A stretch of DNA of 64,000 bases from CAYQUO01 sp964420835 (GCA_964420835.1 CAYQUO010000003.1:62001-126000), one strand, 5' to 3'; counted from the first letter of the stretch, positions 9,020-17,608 are shown. Notes: generated by a model not told the origin, from the letters alone. Made by a program: numbers and translations.

Positions 9020-10003
9020 TTATTTCGTTCCGGTAACCTTACCGGTTTTCTTGCGGGTTCTTTCATACCATTCAATGGTATTGGATAAGCCATCCTCAAA
9101 AGGCATTCGGGCTACAAAACCAAACGCCCTTTCCGCCCGCGTGGTGTCCAGCGCCCGCCGGGGTTGTCCATTCGGCTTGCTGATATTCCAGCGCAGGTTA
9201 CCTTGATATTTGGTCATGTTCGCGATCATTTGTGCCAGGTCGAGGATTGAAATCTCATATCCTGACCCCAGGTTAACCGGCTCTGGCTGGTTATAGAGCT
9301 CTGTTGCTGTGAGAATCCCCTCGGCGGCATCTTCCACGTACAGGAATTCACGGGTTGGGGAGCCGTCACCCCACACTTCAACTTCCGGCAGTCCCGCCTC
9401 CCGGGCCTCAATGAACTTGCGGATCAGGGCTGGTATCACGTGGGATGAGGATGGATCAAAATTGTCTCCCGGTCCATACAGGTTGACCGGAAGCAGGAAT
9501 ATGGCATTGAAACCATACTGCTGCCTGTAAGCCTGCGCCTGAACCAGCAACATTTTCTTCGCCAGTCCGTAGGGGGCATTGGTCTCTTCAGGGTACCCAT
9601 TCCAGATGTCATCTTCACGAAACGGCACCGGCGTGAACTTTGGGTAAGCGCAAACCGTGCCAATTGCCACAAATTTATCTACCCCGCGCTGCCAGGCTTT
9701 GTGCATCAACTGCACACCCATCATCAGGTTATCATAAAAGAATTCAGCAGGGTGCTCCCGGTTGGCGCCAATCCCCCCTACATGCGCAGCGAGGTGGATG
9801 ATGACATGGGGTTTCGCATCATCCAGCATACGGTCAATGTCGCCCGGTTCCACAAGGTTGTAATCTTCAATGCGCGGCACGAAGATGTTTTTCACGCCCC
9901 GACGTTCAAGCCCGGCTACAACAACCTTGCCGAGGAACCCGGCCCCACCGGTCACACATATCTGTTTTTGATTCCAAAAGGTCTTTGTTGCCTTGGCCAT
10001 CAT
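9020..10003 (-). CDS. fcl: GDP-L-fucose synthase
   Basis: This extended SDR reads GGAGFLGKVVV for NADP binding, HLAAHVGGIGANREHPAEFF, then GTVCAYP and the catalytic YGLAKK. LLPVNLYGPGDNFDPSSSHV and GSPTREFLYVEDAAEGI are specific to GDP-fucose synthase. It epimerises and reduces GDP-4-keto-6-deoxy-D-mannose to GDP-L-fucose. The reading frame can be extended five codons to a TTG, but ATG at 10003 lies 8 bases after GGAGG, so I place the start there; a second ATG follows immediately. The partner GDP-mannose dehydratase is not in the window. The gene suggests that the exported glycan contains fucose. Confidence 0.92.
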   Translation of the reverse strand: MMAKATKTFWNQKQICVTGGAGFLGKVVVAGLERRGVKNIFVPRIEDYNLVEPGDIDRMLDDAKPHVIIHLAAHVGGIGANREHPAEFFYDNLMMGVQLMHKAWQRGVDKFVAIGTVCAYPKFTPVPFREDDIWNGYPEETNAPYGLAKKMLLVQAQAYRQQYGFNAIFLLPVNLYGPGDNFDPSSSHVIPALIRKFIEAREAGLPEVEVWGDGSPTREFLYVEDAAEGILTATELYNQPEPVNLGSGYEISILDLAQMIANMTKYQGNLRWNISKPNGQPRRALDTTRAERAFGFVARMPFEDGLSNTIEWYERTRKKTGKVTGTK

Positions 10004-10033
10004 ATTGTCATCCTCCAAATCCTGTTGGGCTTC

Positions 10034-10531
10034 CTAACTGTTGTCAGGTACATATTTAACACCATCGGGATAATCAATCATGATCTTTAATCCATTGATC
10101 ACCAGGCGGGGTGTGCCCTTTTTTTGGACGATCTGGAAATTCTTTTCCAGGCAGGTTAATCGGCACACTTCGGCAACATCCCCCTCTCCCTCCAGTTGCA
10201 CTTGTGAATAGCCAGCCTCCTGAACTTTATCCAATGCCGAGAGCACGCGTTCCCTCACCAGCCGATACAGGCGAAAGGAATTCTGGATGTAATCCACGGT
10301 CAGGCGTGTTCGCAGGGCTATCCCTTCAGGAGTGATGATATAGCGCAGTTTCTTGCGCTCAGCCCTGCGTACTTTTACATACCCTTTTGAGATCAGGCGC
10401 TTGATGTGCCAATTAACGGTGCCTACGGCAATTCCCAACTGGCTGGCCAATGATGCCTGTGTCGCATCGGGGTCCTGTTCTATGTGCTCCAAAAGAATCA
10501 GGTCGCGATCTGTTTCAGCGGACAAGCCCAA
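10034..10531 (-). CDS. Winged-helix regulator of the polysaccharide operon (MarR-like, EPS-associated)
   Basis: The protein carries a winged helix at about residues 10-75: LLEHIEQDPDATQASLASQL, then IAVGTVNWHIKRLISKGYV and a basic wing with KKLRYIITPEG. This is like the MarR/Lrp-type helices of EPS-associated regulators. A C-terminal region of about 90 residues has no recognised domain. I place the start at TTG 10531, which is 5 bases after GGAGG; a TTG four codons upstream is the other option. It is first in the minus-strand operon, 30 bases ahead of fcl. An inverted repeat overlaps its promoter, which suggests self-regulation. Confidence 0.75.
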   Translation of the reverse strand: MGLSAETDRDLILLEHIEQDPDATQASLASQLGIAVGTVNWHIKRLISKGYVKVRRAERKKLRYIITPEGIALRTRLTVDYIQNSFRLYRLVRERVLSALDKVQEAGYSQVQLEGEGDVAEVCRLTCLEKNFQIVQKKGTPRLVINGLKIMIDYPDGVKYVPDNS

Positions 10532-10544
10532 GAAGTCCTCCAAT

Positions 10545-10586
10545 ATTCAACAATTGAATTATAACTGCTCAGGTCCATCCACGCAA
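10545..10586 (-). promoter_or_regulatory. Promoter of the polysaccharide operon with overlapping inverted repeat
   Basis: On the minus strand, -35 TTGCGT (10581-10586) and -10 TATAAT (10558-10563) are separated by 17 bases, with +1 expected near 10551. ATTCAA-CAA-TTGAAT (10545-10559) is a perfect inverted repeat covering the -10 edge and the start site. That is where a repressor would act, and the first gene of the operon is a winged-helix protein. Binding is inferred. Confidence 0.65.
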
Positions 10587-10596
10587 GGGGAATTCG

Positions 10597-10626
10597 TTGA
10601 CACAGTCCTGCCGGGTATGATAAAAT
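10597..10626 (+). promoter_or_regulatory. Promoter of tRNA-Glu
   Basis: Consensus -35 TTGACA (10597-10602) and -10 TAAAAT (10621-10626) are spaced by 18 bases. The tRNA begins at 10642, about 9 bases after the expected +1. It is back-to-back with the minus-strand operon promoter. Confidence 0.7.
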
Positions 10627-10641
10627 TCCATCCGAATTCAG

Positions 10642-10717
10642 GCCCCCATCGTCTAGTGGTCTAGGACGTAGCCCTCTCAAGGCTAAAACCGGGGTTCGAA
10701 CCTCCGTGGGGGCACCA
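10642..10717 (+). tRNA. tRNA-Glu (anticodon CTC)
   Basis: The sequence folds as a full cloverleaf. The acceptor stem pairs GCCCCCA (10642-10648) with TGGGGGC (10707-10713). The D arm is CGTCTAGTGGTCTAGGACG. The anticodon stem TAGCC/GGCTA closes the loop CTCTCAA with anticodon CTC, which reads the GAG codon. The T arm contains GGTTCGAAC. Discriminator A and CCA (10715-10717) are encoded. The 73-base body plus CCA is normal size. It has its own promoter and a hairpin terminator. Confidence 0.95.
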
Positions 10718-10909
10718 TCGCCAAGACCGTGTAATCCGCGGTCTTTTTTTATTTCAAACCAGCGCCCCCATTGAGGGGATATTATTCGAACCTCCGTGGG
10801 GGCACCATCGCCAAGACCGTGTAATCCGCGGCCTTTTTTTATTTCAAACCAGCGCCCCCATTGAGGGGATATTATTCGAACCTCCGTGGGGGCACCATCG
10901 CCAAGACCG
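10695..10909 (+). repeat. 90-bp tandem repeat derived from the tRNA-Glu 3' end (2 full copies plus a partial)
   Basis: Copies start at TTCGAA at 10695, 10785 and 10875. The first two are 90 bases each and differ only at 10742/10832 (T versus C). The third stops after 35 bases at 10909. Each unit holds the tRNA T-loop, the 3' acceptor strand with CCA, the terminator and a spacer. The spacer ends in a new GCCCCCA acceptor 5' strand. As a result 10764-10807 and 10854-10897 each form a 44-base miniature: 7-bp acceptor stem, one GAGG/CCTC stem-loop and ACCA, with no D or anticodon arm. Confidence 0.9.
10723..10750 (+). terminator. Rho-independent terminator of tRNA-Glu
   Basis: AAGACCG (10723-10729) pairs perfectly with CGGTCTT (10739-10745) and is followed by a run of seven T. 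The same hairpin recurs 90 bases later (10813-10840) with one mismatch caused by the T-to-C change at 10832. Confidence 0.85.
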
Positions 10910-11104
10910 CTTTCTTCACAGCTGAATTATATGACCTCCTTCTGGATGTCGATGGGCAAGGCTTGCCGGGCCAGGTTATTGATCTCTCTTTCTTCTATTC
11001 AGCCTTTTCAAAGCATGGGCCAAATTATTTCATTACCAACCAAAAGTGGCCGGTTTTTCAACAAGGGATAGTAAAATAAGCAAATTAATAGGAATGAACG
11101 CTCA
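10910..11104 (+). other. Leader region between the tRNA repeats and proB
   Basis: The repeat ends abruptly at 10909 and about 195 bases of unrelated sequence follow before proB. An open frame running through it (10861-11079) begins inside the repeat, has no ribosome site and matches nothing I know. It is most likely untranslated or a remnant left by whatever created the repeats. Confidence 0.4.
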
Positions 11105-12214
11105 ATGAAATTTAAACGCATTGTCATCAAACTGGGAACAACCACTCTAACCGCCGGCACGAGAAATATCTCCATGCCTGGATTGCTCGAACTCGTCAAA
11201 CAGGTGTCCCGTCTCTACAAAGAGGGATATCAAGTCCTCCTGGTCTCATCCGGAGCGATCGCCGCCGGCCGGGAAGCCCTCAACCAGCCAGCCCTTGGCA
11301 AGCACATACCAGCAAAACAGATGCTGTCAGCCGTAGGACAATCCCGTTTAATGGAAATCTATAACAAACTTTTCCAGATGTACGGTATCCCGGTCGGCCA
11401 GGTACTGCTCACGCGCGAGGACCTGCTCAATCGCCGCCGATACCTGAACGCCCGCAACACTCTGGAGGCATTGCTGGCATACCAAGTCATTCCGGTAATC
11501 AATGAGAACGACACGGTGTCCACCGAGGAGATTCGGTTTGGAGATAACGACAACCTTTCAGCCCTTGTTGCCAACCTTGTGGAAGCGGACCTGCTGATCC
11601 TGCTCACTGATCAGGATGGGTTTTACACGGGAGATCCAATACAGGATCCTTCAGCCGGCCTGGTAAAACAAGTCGCCGAAGCCGAGATCCCTCCCGAGAT
11701 GTGGGCAGCGGCTGGAAAAACCAGGTCGGAATTGGGCACCGGCGGCATGGTCACCAAGCTTCATGCAGCCGACCTCGCCAGGCGGTCCGGCATTACGGTT
11801 GTCATCGCCAACGGCCACCACCCCGAAAACCTGCCAAAGATCATCGAGGATAGAGCCATGGGGTCCTGGTTTTTACCCGTCGTCTCAACCCTGGAAAGCC
11901 GCAAGCGCTTCCTCCTTGCAAGCGAAGGGGCAGTGAATGGCGTTCTTAAGATAGACTCCGGTGCCGCCCAGGCTCTTCGCCGCGGGGGCAGCCTGTTACC
12001 GGTTGGGCTAAAGGAGGTTGAAGGCAATTTTGATCGGGGAGACCTCGTAAAGGTTGTCACCGCAAAATGCCGGGACCTGGCTCTGGGCAGCGTTAACTAT
12101 AACCATACCGACCTCACCCGCATCGCAGGCAGGAAATCGGTGGAAATCGAAAGCCTTCTGGGCTATTCGTACGGTGATGAGGTGATTCACCATAACAACA
12201 TGATCCTGTATTGA
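11105..12214 (+). CDS. proB: Glutamate 5-kinase
   Basis: The 369-residue enzyme catalyses ATP-dependent phosphorylation of glutamate to glutamyl 5-phosphate, the first step of proline synthesis in the cytosol. The amino acid kinase domain starts with RIVIKLGTTTLT and includes VLLVSSGAIAAG, PVINENDTVS and LLILLTDQDGFYTGDP. LGTGGMVTKLHAADLARRSG comes toward its end. A PUA domain fills roughly residues 275-369 (GALLPVG-like GGSLLPVGLKEVEGNF). The length is standard for the two-domain form. It is followed by proA after 16 bases, so they form a proBA operon. Confidence 0.96.
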   Translation: MKFKRIVIKLGTTTLTAGTRNISMPGLLELVKQVSRLYKEGYQVLLVSSGAIAAGREALNQPALGKHIPAKQMLSAVGQSRLMEIYNKLFQMYGIPVGQVLLTREDLLNRRRYLNARNTLEALLAYQVIPVINENDTVSTEEIRFGDNDNLSALVANLVEADLLILLTDQDGFYTGDPIQDPSAGLVKQVAEAEIPPEMWAAAGKTRSELGTGGMVTKLHAADLARRSGITVVIANGHHPENLPKIIEDRAMGSWFLPVVSTLESRKRFLLASEGAVNGVLKIDSGAAQALRRGGSLLPVGLKEVEGNFDRGDLVKVVTAKCRDLALGSVNYNHTDLTRIAGRKSVEIESLLGYSYGDEVIHHNNMILY

Positions 12215-12230
12215 TCAATGGGAGTAAACC

Positions 12231-13487
12231 ATGCTCGAAACGATGGCTGACATGGCACGGCAGGCTTTCCAGGTTCTTGGTCTTGCATCAACCGAAAAAA
12301 AGAACGCTTGTCTGAATTATTTGGCACACGAGTTGGCGGAAGAACGAGATGAAATACTGGCAGCCAACAACATCGACATTGAGAAAAGCAGAAATGAAGG
12401 CCTCTCTGCCGCTCTGATTGACAGGCTTACCTTAAACGATTCCCGCCTGCATGATATGGCTGCCTCTGTTAAGGATGTGACCGGGCTTGCAGATCCGGTG
12501 GGGTCCTTGTTTGAGGCGAAAACCCTGCCGAACGGCTTGCGGATTCACAAGCAGCGCGTCCCGCTGGGGGTAATCGGAGTGATCTATGAATCCAGGCCCA
12601 ATGTAACGATCGAAGTCGCTTCGCTCACCTTGAAGACAGGGAACGCGCTCATCCTTCGCGGCGGAAAAGAAACCATCAACACCAACCGCAAACTGGTCAA
12701 TGTGATCCAGACTGCCCTGAAAAGGGCTGGCTTGCCTGCCGCCTCAGTCCAATTCATTGACAACCCCGACCGAACACTGATGCTTGAGTTCCTGCGGATG
12801 CACGACCGGATAGATATGCTGATACCGCGCGGAGGAAACCAGCTTCATCAATTTTGCCGGCAAAACTCAAGCATCCCAGTCATTACAGGAGGCATTGGCA
12901 TCTGTCACCTGTATGTCGACGCCAATGCTGACCTTGAAAAAGCCCTTCCACTCATTCGAAACGCCAAGGTCCAGCGCCCCACAGTCTGCAACGCGCTGGA
13001 TACCCTTCTCGTTCACGAAAGTATTGCACAAGTATTTCTGCCCAGGGTCATTGACACTCTAAAAAAGGATGGGGTCTCTTTCCGGGCGCATGAGAACGTC
13101 CAACCCCACCTTGTTGATTTTCCGTCAAATCTGGTCCAACCCGCCGGCCCTTCGGACTTTGACACGGAATGGCTTTCATTGGTATTAGGCTTGAAAGTCG
13201 TCGGAAACCTGGAAGAAGCGATCGAACACATCCGCGTCCATTCAACAGCACATTCGGATGGCATTCTCACCGAGGACAAAGACAATGCCGCCGAATTCAT
13301 CCGGCGGGTTGATTCATCCGTCGTCTATACCAACGCCAGCACACGCTTTACAGATGGTGGGCAGTTGGGCCTGGGTGGTGAAGTGGCTGTTTCCACCCAG
13401 CGGCTGCACGCCCGGGGCCCGATGGGCTTGGAAGAACTGACCACCTATAAATGGGTCGTCAGTGGGGAATATCACATCCGAAATTAG
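12231..13487 (+). CDS. proA: Glutamate-5-semialdehyde dehydrogenase (gamma-glutamyl phosphate reductase)
   Basis: The 418-residue aldehyde-dehydrogenase-fold enzyme reduces glutamyl 5-phosphate with NADPH to the semialdehyde, which cyclises toward proline. Diagnostic stretches are PLGVIGVIYESRPNVTIEVA, ALILRGGKETINTN and DMLIPRGGNQL. The catalytic cysteine is in RPTVCNALDTLLVHE, and the end reads RGPMGLEELTTYKWVV. An ATG at 12231 follows GGGAG by a suitable gap. It is the second gene of the proBA operon. Its last 29 bases overlap the end of the convergent membrane protein gene. Confidence 0.96.
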   Translation: MLETMADMARQAFQVLGLASTEKKNACLNYLAHELAEERDEILAANNIDIEKSRNEGLSAALIDRLTLNDSRLHDMAASVKDVTGLADPVGSLFEAKTLPNGLRIHKQRVPLGVIGVIYESRPNVTIEVASLTLKTGNALILRGGKETINTNRKLVNVIQTALKRAGLPAASVQFIDNPDRTLMLEFLRMHDRIDMLIPRGGNQLHQFCRQNSSIPVITGGIGICHLYVDANADLEKALPLIRNAKVQRPTVCNALDTLLVHESIAQVFLPRVIDTLKKDGVSFRAHENVQPHLVDFPSNLVQPAGPSDFDTEWLSLVLGLKVVGNLEEAIEHIRVHSTAHSDGILTEDKDNAAEFIRRVDSSVVYTNASTRFTDGGQLGLGGEVAVSTQRLHARGPMGLEELTTYKWVVSGEYHIRN

Positions 13488-16092
13488 AATGGTCTGCCTG
13501 TCTGCTTTTTTTACCGACTGGCTTCGTCCCCATTCCGAACACCCATAAGGCCACCAAGCCCTGGGCCAGGTAGGCAGCCACCAAATGCCGTGGGTACACC
13601 GAACTCATGGCGTAGAAAAACTGAACACCAAGATAAAGTGCAGGCAGACCAAACACCACCATTCGCTGACGCCAGCCTTGTTTCCGCCAATTCCGGAGCG
13701 ACTCGATCATGGCTAACAGCCAAAAAGCGAGGAGCGCCAACATCGGTACAAAAACGATCCAATATTTCCATCCGATCACTCCAACCAGGTAACGCAACTG
13801 GTCCAACGCTTTTAATAAAACCCCCGTTTCACTCACGCCTTTTATCAGAGTTAACGGAGGTAATACCAGGTTCTCCTTGGTGAAAGCCGTTGTCGGTAAA
13901 AAGACCGCCTGGCCACCGTAAATCCAGTTATGCAGGACTGGCAGCCCCAGGATTGCCCCCAGGCAGGCAATGGATAATAGCGCCGTCTTCCAGTTTTGCC
14001 GAACAATTAATGGCAAATTGACTCCCAAAAGGAACAATATCGGAGGCAGATGATTGGTCCGGGTGATGATGGAAAATCCCAAAAGGATGGATGCCAGCAG
14101 ATAAGTTCGTGGCGAAGGTTGAACTGTCAGGAGCGGAAAAACCCAAACCAGGATGATCCATGTGGGATACTCCGTTATGCCATCCTGGATCATGGCCGGA
14201 ATGTTCGAATTGGCCAACCAAAGGATGGCGGCTGTTGTTAAAAAGGCCAATAAAGAACGCTTTATTTTCAGTTTATCAAACGCAGTAAAAATGCCCAAGT
14301 TAAATAAAGCCAGGATCACGGCTGAACGGAATGCATCGCCATCACCGAACACCAGGCGAAGCAACAGCAACAGGTAACGGTAAAAGGGTTGTGCATAAAA
14401 AACCGCTTCTTCAGCTTCCATCGATCCCGTTTCAAGGATCGTCCTGGCGAACGATTCATGGCTGAGTGGATCCGCCCCTGCAATGCGGATGATGTTGTAT
14501 TGAAAATCCGGTATGGTTACAAGCGTTCGAAACACTGCCAACAGAAAAAGGGATAACCAGGCCGTTAATATTCGACGATCAGGTTTTAAGCAGGAAAAAA
14601 CCGCCAGAAAAAGCAGGATCAAGACGATATGGGAATATTCCGGCAACAACCAATAGAAAACAAAGCCCATTGCTCCGGCAGCCAGAACGAGGATCGCCTG
14701 CCAACCCAGAACCCGGATAACTCCCACAAAAAGAAGCAGCAACAATGACCAGAAGAAAAGGTCAACCAGTGCCGCAACCACAGCAAATATAACCGGTGCC
14801 GGAGATAATAGCGACGATAACGGCTTTCTGCCCGTCGGACTCTCGACCCAGGTCCGTAACGCAGGCCTGTATCCTGGTTGCATCCCCTGCCGGGTGCGGT
14901 AGCCATCATCAAAGCGATAGTGCATCCTCAAGTTCCCCTCAGCCGGTTGCAAAATGATTTGAGCACGGGCTGGTTTCTGGTAGGCTGCCGGAAGTTCAAA
15001 TGATTCGCCAGCGAACTCCACCCTGCCTTCTCCTACATATTCAACCAATACTGAAACCTGTTTATCAACTTGCAGGATACCTTTCCACACAACATCGAGA
15101 GGCAACCTGTCACGCAGGATCTGACCCTCTCTCCAAAATTGAAAATTAAACCGATTAGAATTAATGAAGGAAATATCCCAATGGTCCGCTGGAAAATCAA
15201 TGGTCTTGTCCATACGGGTTGCGCCAAAACGGAAAAATGGGTTCTCGTAAGACAGTTCACACTGCCCATTGGGGGGAGGAGCAATGGGCGTGCGATAGCA
15301 TCCGGCAAAGCCGTGGTCTTCTGCTCTTATAAAGAGAAGGATTTTCATCAACAATATGATGATGCTGGCAGCAAGTGCCCATTTCCTTCGGACGCCAGTC
15401 AAACCATCAAGCCAACTCAATAATTTTTTATTAAATAGAAACGGAATGATAAGTATAAGGAAGAAGTTTTCTGACAGGCCGCTTAGGGGAAGCCCATTAA
15501 AAACTGACAGGTTCGCGGATGGAACCAGGAAGACCAGGAAGATGAGCCAAAGCATGCGATGGATTTTTTTATTTACCGGAGAAATCGTCTTGTCCACCGA
15601 TTCAATTTCAAGCGCTTTCCTTGCCAGGAATGCCTTCAAGGCGTCCGCTGGGTATTTGCCATCAAATACGGAGGGAAAAAGAAACCACGCCTGAATGGCC
15701 AACAGGTCGATCCAAATGAACAGCGGAAGCAGCCGCAGGGCATAGGCAGCATACCCCGCTGGTGTTCGAAACCCGAAGGCGGTTAATCCTGCTGTGAGAA
15801 GGATGACCACGACAATGGCCGCCGCCATCATCGGGTCCAGAATCTTTTGCAGAATGCCAACCAGGGTATATCCCGTCTTCCCCCCTCTTCCTGTCAGCCA
15901 ACCTAAAACACCAGCCAGGAGTCCTCCAAGCAGCATGCACCCACCCAGAGCCACCCGTTGCAGGCTGTACCCAAGAACAGGCCCTCCTTCCCCAGGGATG
16001 AGGAAAAGGATAAGCCCGCCTGTAAACCCTTCAATGGCGGCGAGATAAAGGTAAAGGCGGAGATAAGAACATTGCCGTTGGATTGTCAGCAA
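13459..16092 (-). CDS. Large membrane protein, GT-C glycosyltransferase-like
   Basis: The 877-residue protein has N-terminal membrane segments (roughly residues 1-265) and then a soluble stretch of about 160 residues. That stretch contains ENPFFRFGATRMDKTIDFPA and is rich in beta strands. A second large block of 8-10 membrane segments follows. That block has ADPLSHESFARTILETGSME, EYPTWIILVWVFPLL and RTNHLPPILFLLG, as seen in lipid-linked-sugar GT-C enzymes. The first usable codon is a TTG at 16092 with only a distant AAAGG, so the start is uncertain. The end overlaps proA by 29 bases. No family is recognised; a glycosyltransferase role is a fold-level guess. Confidence 0.7.
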   Translation of the reverse strand: MLTIQRQCSYLRLYLYLAAIEGFTGGLILFLIPGEGGPVLGYSLQRVALGGCMLLGGLLAGVLGWLTGRGGKTGYTLVGILQKILDPMMAAAIVVVILLTAGLTAFGFRTPAGYAAYALRLLPLFIWIDLLAIQAWFLFPSVFDGKYPADALKAFLARKALEIESVDKTISPVNKKIHRMLWLIFLVFLVPSANLSVFNGLPLSGLSENFFLILIIPFLFNKKLLSWLDGLTGVRRKWALAASIIILLMKILLFIRAEDHGFAGCYRTPIAPPPNGQCELSYENPFFRFGATRMDKTIDFPADHWDISFINSNRFNFQFWREGQILRDRLPLDVVWKGILQVDKQVSVLVEYVGEGRVEFAGESFELPAAYQKPARAQIILQPAEGNLRMHYRFDDGYRTRQGMQPGYRPALRTWVESPTGRKPLSSLLSPAPVIFAVVAALVDLFFWSLLLLLFVGVIRVLGWQAILVLAAGAMGFVFYWLLPEYSHIVLILLFLAVFSCLKPDRRILTAWLSLFLLAVFRTLVTIPDFQYNIIRIAGADPLSHESFARTILETGSMEAEEAVFYAQPFYRYLLLLLRLVFGDGDAFRSAVILALFNLGIFTAFDKLKIKRSLLAFLTTAAILWLANSNIPAMIQDGITEYPTWIILVWVFPLLTVQPSPRTYLLASILLGFSIITRTNHLPPILFLLGVNLPLIVRQNWKTALLSIACLGAILGLPVLHNWIYGGQAVFLPTTAFTKENLVLPPLTLIKGVSETGVLLKALDQLRYLVGVIGWKYWIVFVPMLALLAFWLLAMIESLRNWRKQGWRQRMVVFGLPALYLGVQFFYAMSSVYPRHLVAAYLAQGLVALWVFGMGTKPVGKKSRQADHSNFGCDIPH

Positions 16093-16182
16093 GGTGGAGA
16101 GGTCCTTTAATACTAATTTGCCAGGGGCAAGAATTATGGATGGTTTATAGGGTTTTCTGCTCCGGGCAGTAACCTGTTCACA

Positions 16183-17568
16183 TTACTTTCCAAATTTCTT
16201 CCAATGATCAGCAAAGATCTCTTCCTCTGTTGGTATTACCGGTTCAATCGGGCTGGCCACCCAGGTTGTATTAATAAAATGTTTCCAGGTGATGTTCTCA
16301 CTGGATATGTTCCCTCCCCAAGTCCCACAACCGAGGGTCAGGGAGAATGGCATCCCATTAACATAATCTCCGCTGTTGGCATAACATTGTGGCTGCCGGA
16401 CCATCATCCTGCTTACCCGTGCCCTCATGCCCAGCTCCCGGATATGGGCCTCATCCGTGGAATGGATTCCACAGGAATGACCACGCCCACTGAACTCGGT
16501 CAGCCTCGTGACGTACTCAATTGCTTCTGAAAACCGGTCATATTTCCACAATGCAATCACGGGTGAGAGCTTTTCCCCGGAGAACATATCTTCCCTGCCG
16601 ATCTTTTCTCCCATGACCATCAGAAATGTTGTGTTATCCGGAACTTGAAGACCTGCCACCCCGGCGATCTTTCGGGCATGCTGGCCAATTATGGCCCGAT
16701 TAATATGAACTCCATCCGGCCACATGGCAGCGCACAATTTCTGTTTTTCTTCCGGACTGCACAGGTATCCTCCCTCGGCCTTGAAAAATTCCAACATTTG
16801 ATCAAAAACGGAAGCCTGGATCACAGCAGAGTTTTCGGCAGAACAAGAGGTTGCATTGTCAAAGGTCTTGCTGAGGAAGATCTTGTGGGCTGCATCCTGA
16901 AGGTCTGCGGTCTCATCCACCACGGTAATCGAGTTGCCTGCTCCAACGCCGTACGCTGGTGTTCCACTGGAATAGGCGGCTTTCACCATCTCCGCTCCCC
17001 CGGTTGCCACAATCAGGTCCACCAGTTTCATTAATTCCTGGGTCGCCTGAATGGATGGTTCACGCAAATACTGAATGAGGTCAACCGGTGCTCCCACCTG
17101 CCGCAGGCCCTCCCGCATGAACTCTGCCGTCATGGCACATGTATTTTTTGCGGAAGGATGTGGTGCAAAAATGACCGCATTGCGTGTTTTCAGGATCGGC
17201 AGGCCATTACAGGTGATTGTCGAAGAGGCGTTGGTTACCGGGGTAAGAGCTCCAATTACCCCAACCGGCTTGGCGATTTTTATCAATCCCTTATTTTTAT
17301 CCTCTTCGATGATCCCTGCCGTTTTCAATCCCTTCAGGTCACGGAGGGTGCCAAGGGTTTTTTTCTGATGTTTGAGGACTTTATGTTCGTATACGCCCAA
17401 GCCGGTCTCTTCGATCGCTGAACGGGCGCAGGCTTCGGCGTTCTCCCGTCGATAAGCCGCCCAACCTACAGCCGCCACCATTTCGTCAACCCATTCCTGG
17501 GTCCAAAATTCAATTACAGCCTGGGCTTTTCGGCTTCGTTCAACGATCTCCAGAATATTCTCTGCCAT
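16183..17568 (-). CDS. CoA-acylating aldehyde dehydrogenase (AdhE-N/EutE/SauS type)
   Basis: The 461-residue protein is closest to the acylating branch of the aldehyde dehydrogenase family, which turns an aldehyde plus CoA and NAD into an acyl-CoA or the reverse. Visible markers are GVIGALTPVTNASSTIT, LKTRNAVIFAPHPSAKNT, and SSGTPAYGVGAGNS. The catalytic cysteine is in TFDNATSCSAENSAVI, aligning with the AdhE motif TFDNGVICASEQ. C-terminal FSLTLGCGTWGGNI is also shared. No alcohol dehydrogenase domain is fused. No microcompartment gene is nearby. The substrate could be acetaldehyde or sulfoacetaldehyde. A GAGG ribosome site precedes the ATG, and an FNR-like palindrome lies 18 bases upstream of it. 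Confidence 0.85.
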   Translation of the reverse strand: MAENILEIVERSRKAQAVIEFWTQEWVDEMVAAVGWAAYRRENAEACARSAIEETGLGVYEHKVLKHQKKTLGTLRDLKGLKTAGIIEEDKNKGLIKIAKPVGVIGALTPVTNASSTITCNGLPILKTRNAVIFAPHPSAKNTCAMTAEFMREGLRQVGAPVDLIQYLREPSIQATQELMKLVDLIVATGGAEMVKAAYSSGTPAYGVGAGNSITVVDETADLQDAAHKIFLSKTFDNATSCSAENSAVIQASVFDQMLEFFKAEGGYLCSPEEKQKLCAAMWPDGVHINRAIIGQHARKIAGVAGLQVPDNTTFLMVMGEKIGREDMFSGEKLSPVIALWKYDRFSEAIEYVTRLTEFSGRGHSCGIHSTDEAHIRELGMRARVSRMMVRQPQCYANSGDYVNGMPFSLTLGCGTWGGNISSENITWKHFINTTWVASPIEPVIPTEEEIFADHWKKFGK

Positions 17569-17586
17569 GGTCTACCTCACCTAAAG

Positions 17587-17608
17587 TATTATGATACTGA
17601 TCATAATA
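17587..17608 (-). promoter_or_regulatory. FNR-like palindromic operator upstream of the acylating aldehyde dehydrogenase
   Basis: TATTATGAT-ACTG-ATCATAATA is a perfect 9+4+9 inverted repeat. The inner TGAT-N4-ATCA matches the core of the FNR/DNR box TTGAT-N4-ATCAA, with A in place of the outer T. If the minus-strand CATAAT at 17588-17593 is the -10, the site centre is near -16, a repressor-like position. A Crp/Fnr-family protein is encoded at 55269-55952. Binding is inferred. Confidence 0.55.

Noticed and set aside
10695..10909. CRISPR array or classic att site
   Set aside because: The repeats are contiguous 90-base units without variable spacers, and no cas gene or integrase lies in the window. 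The tRNA-derived duplication explains them better.
10861..11079. 72-codon plus-strand ORF before proB
   Set aside because: It starts inside the tRNA-derived repeat, lacks a ribosome site and matches no family.
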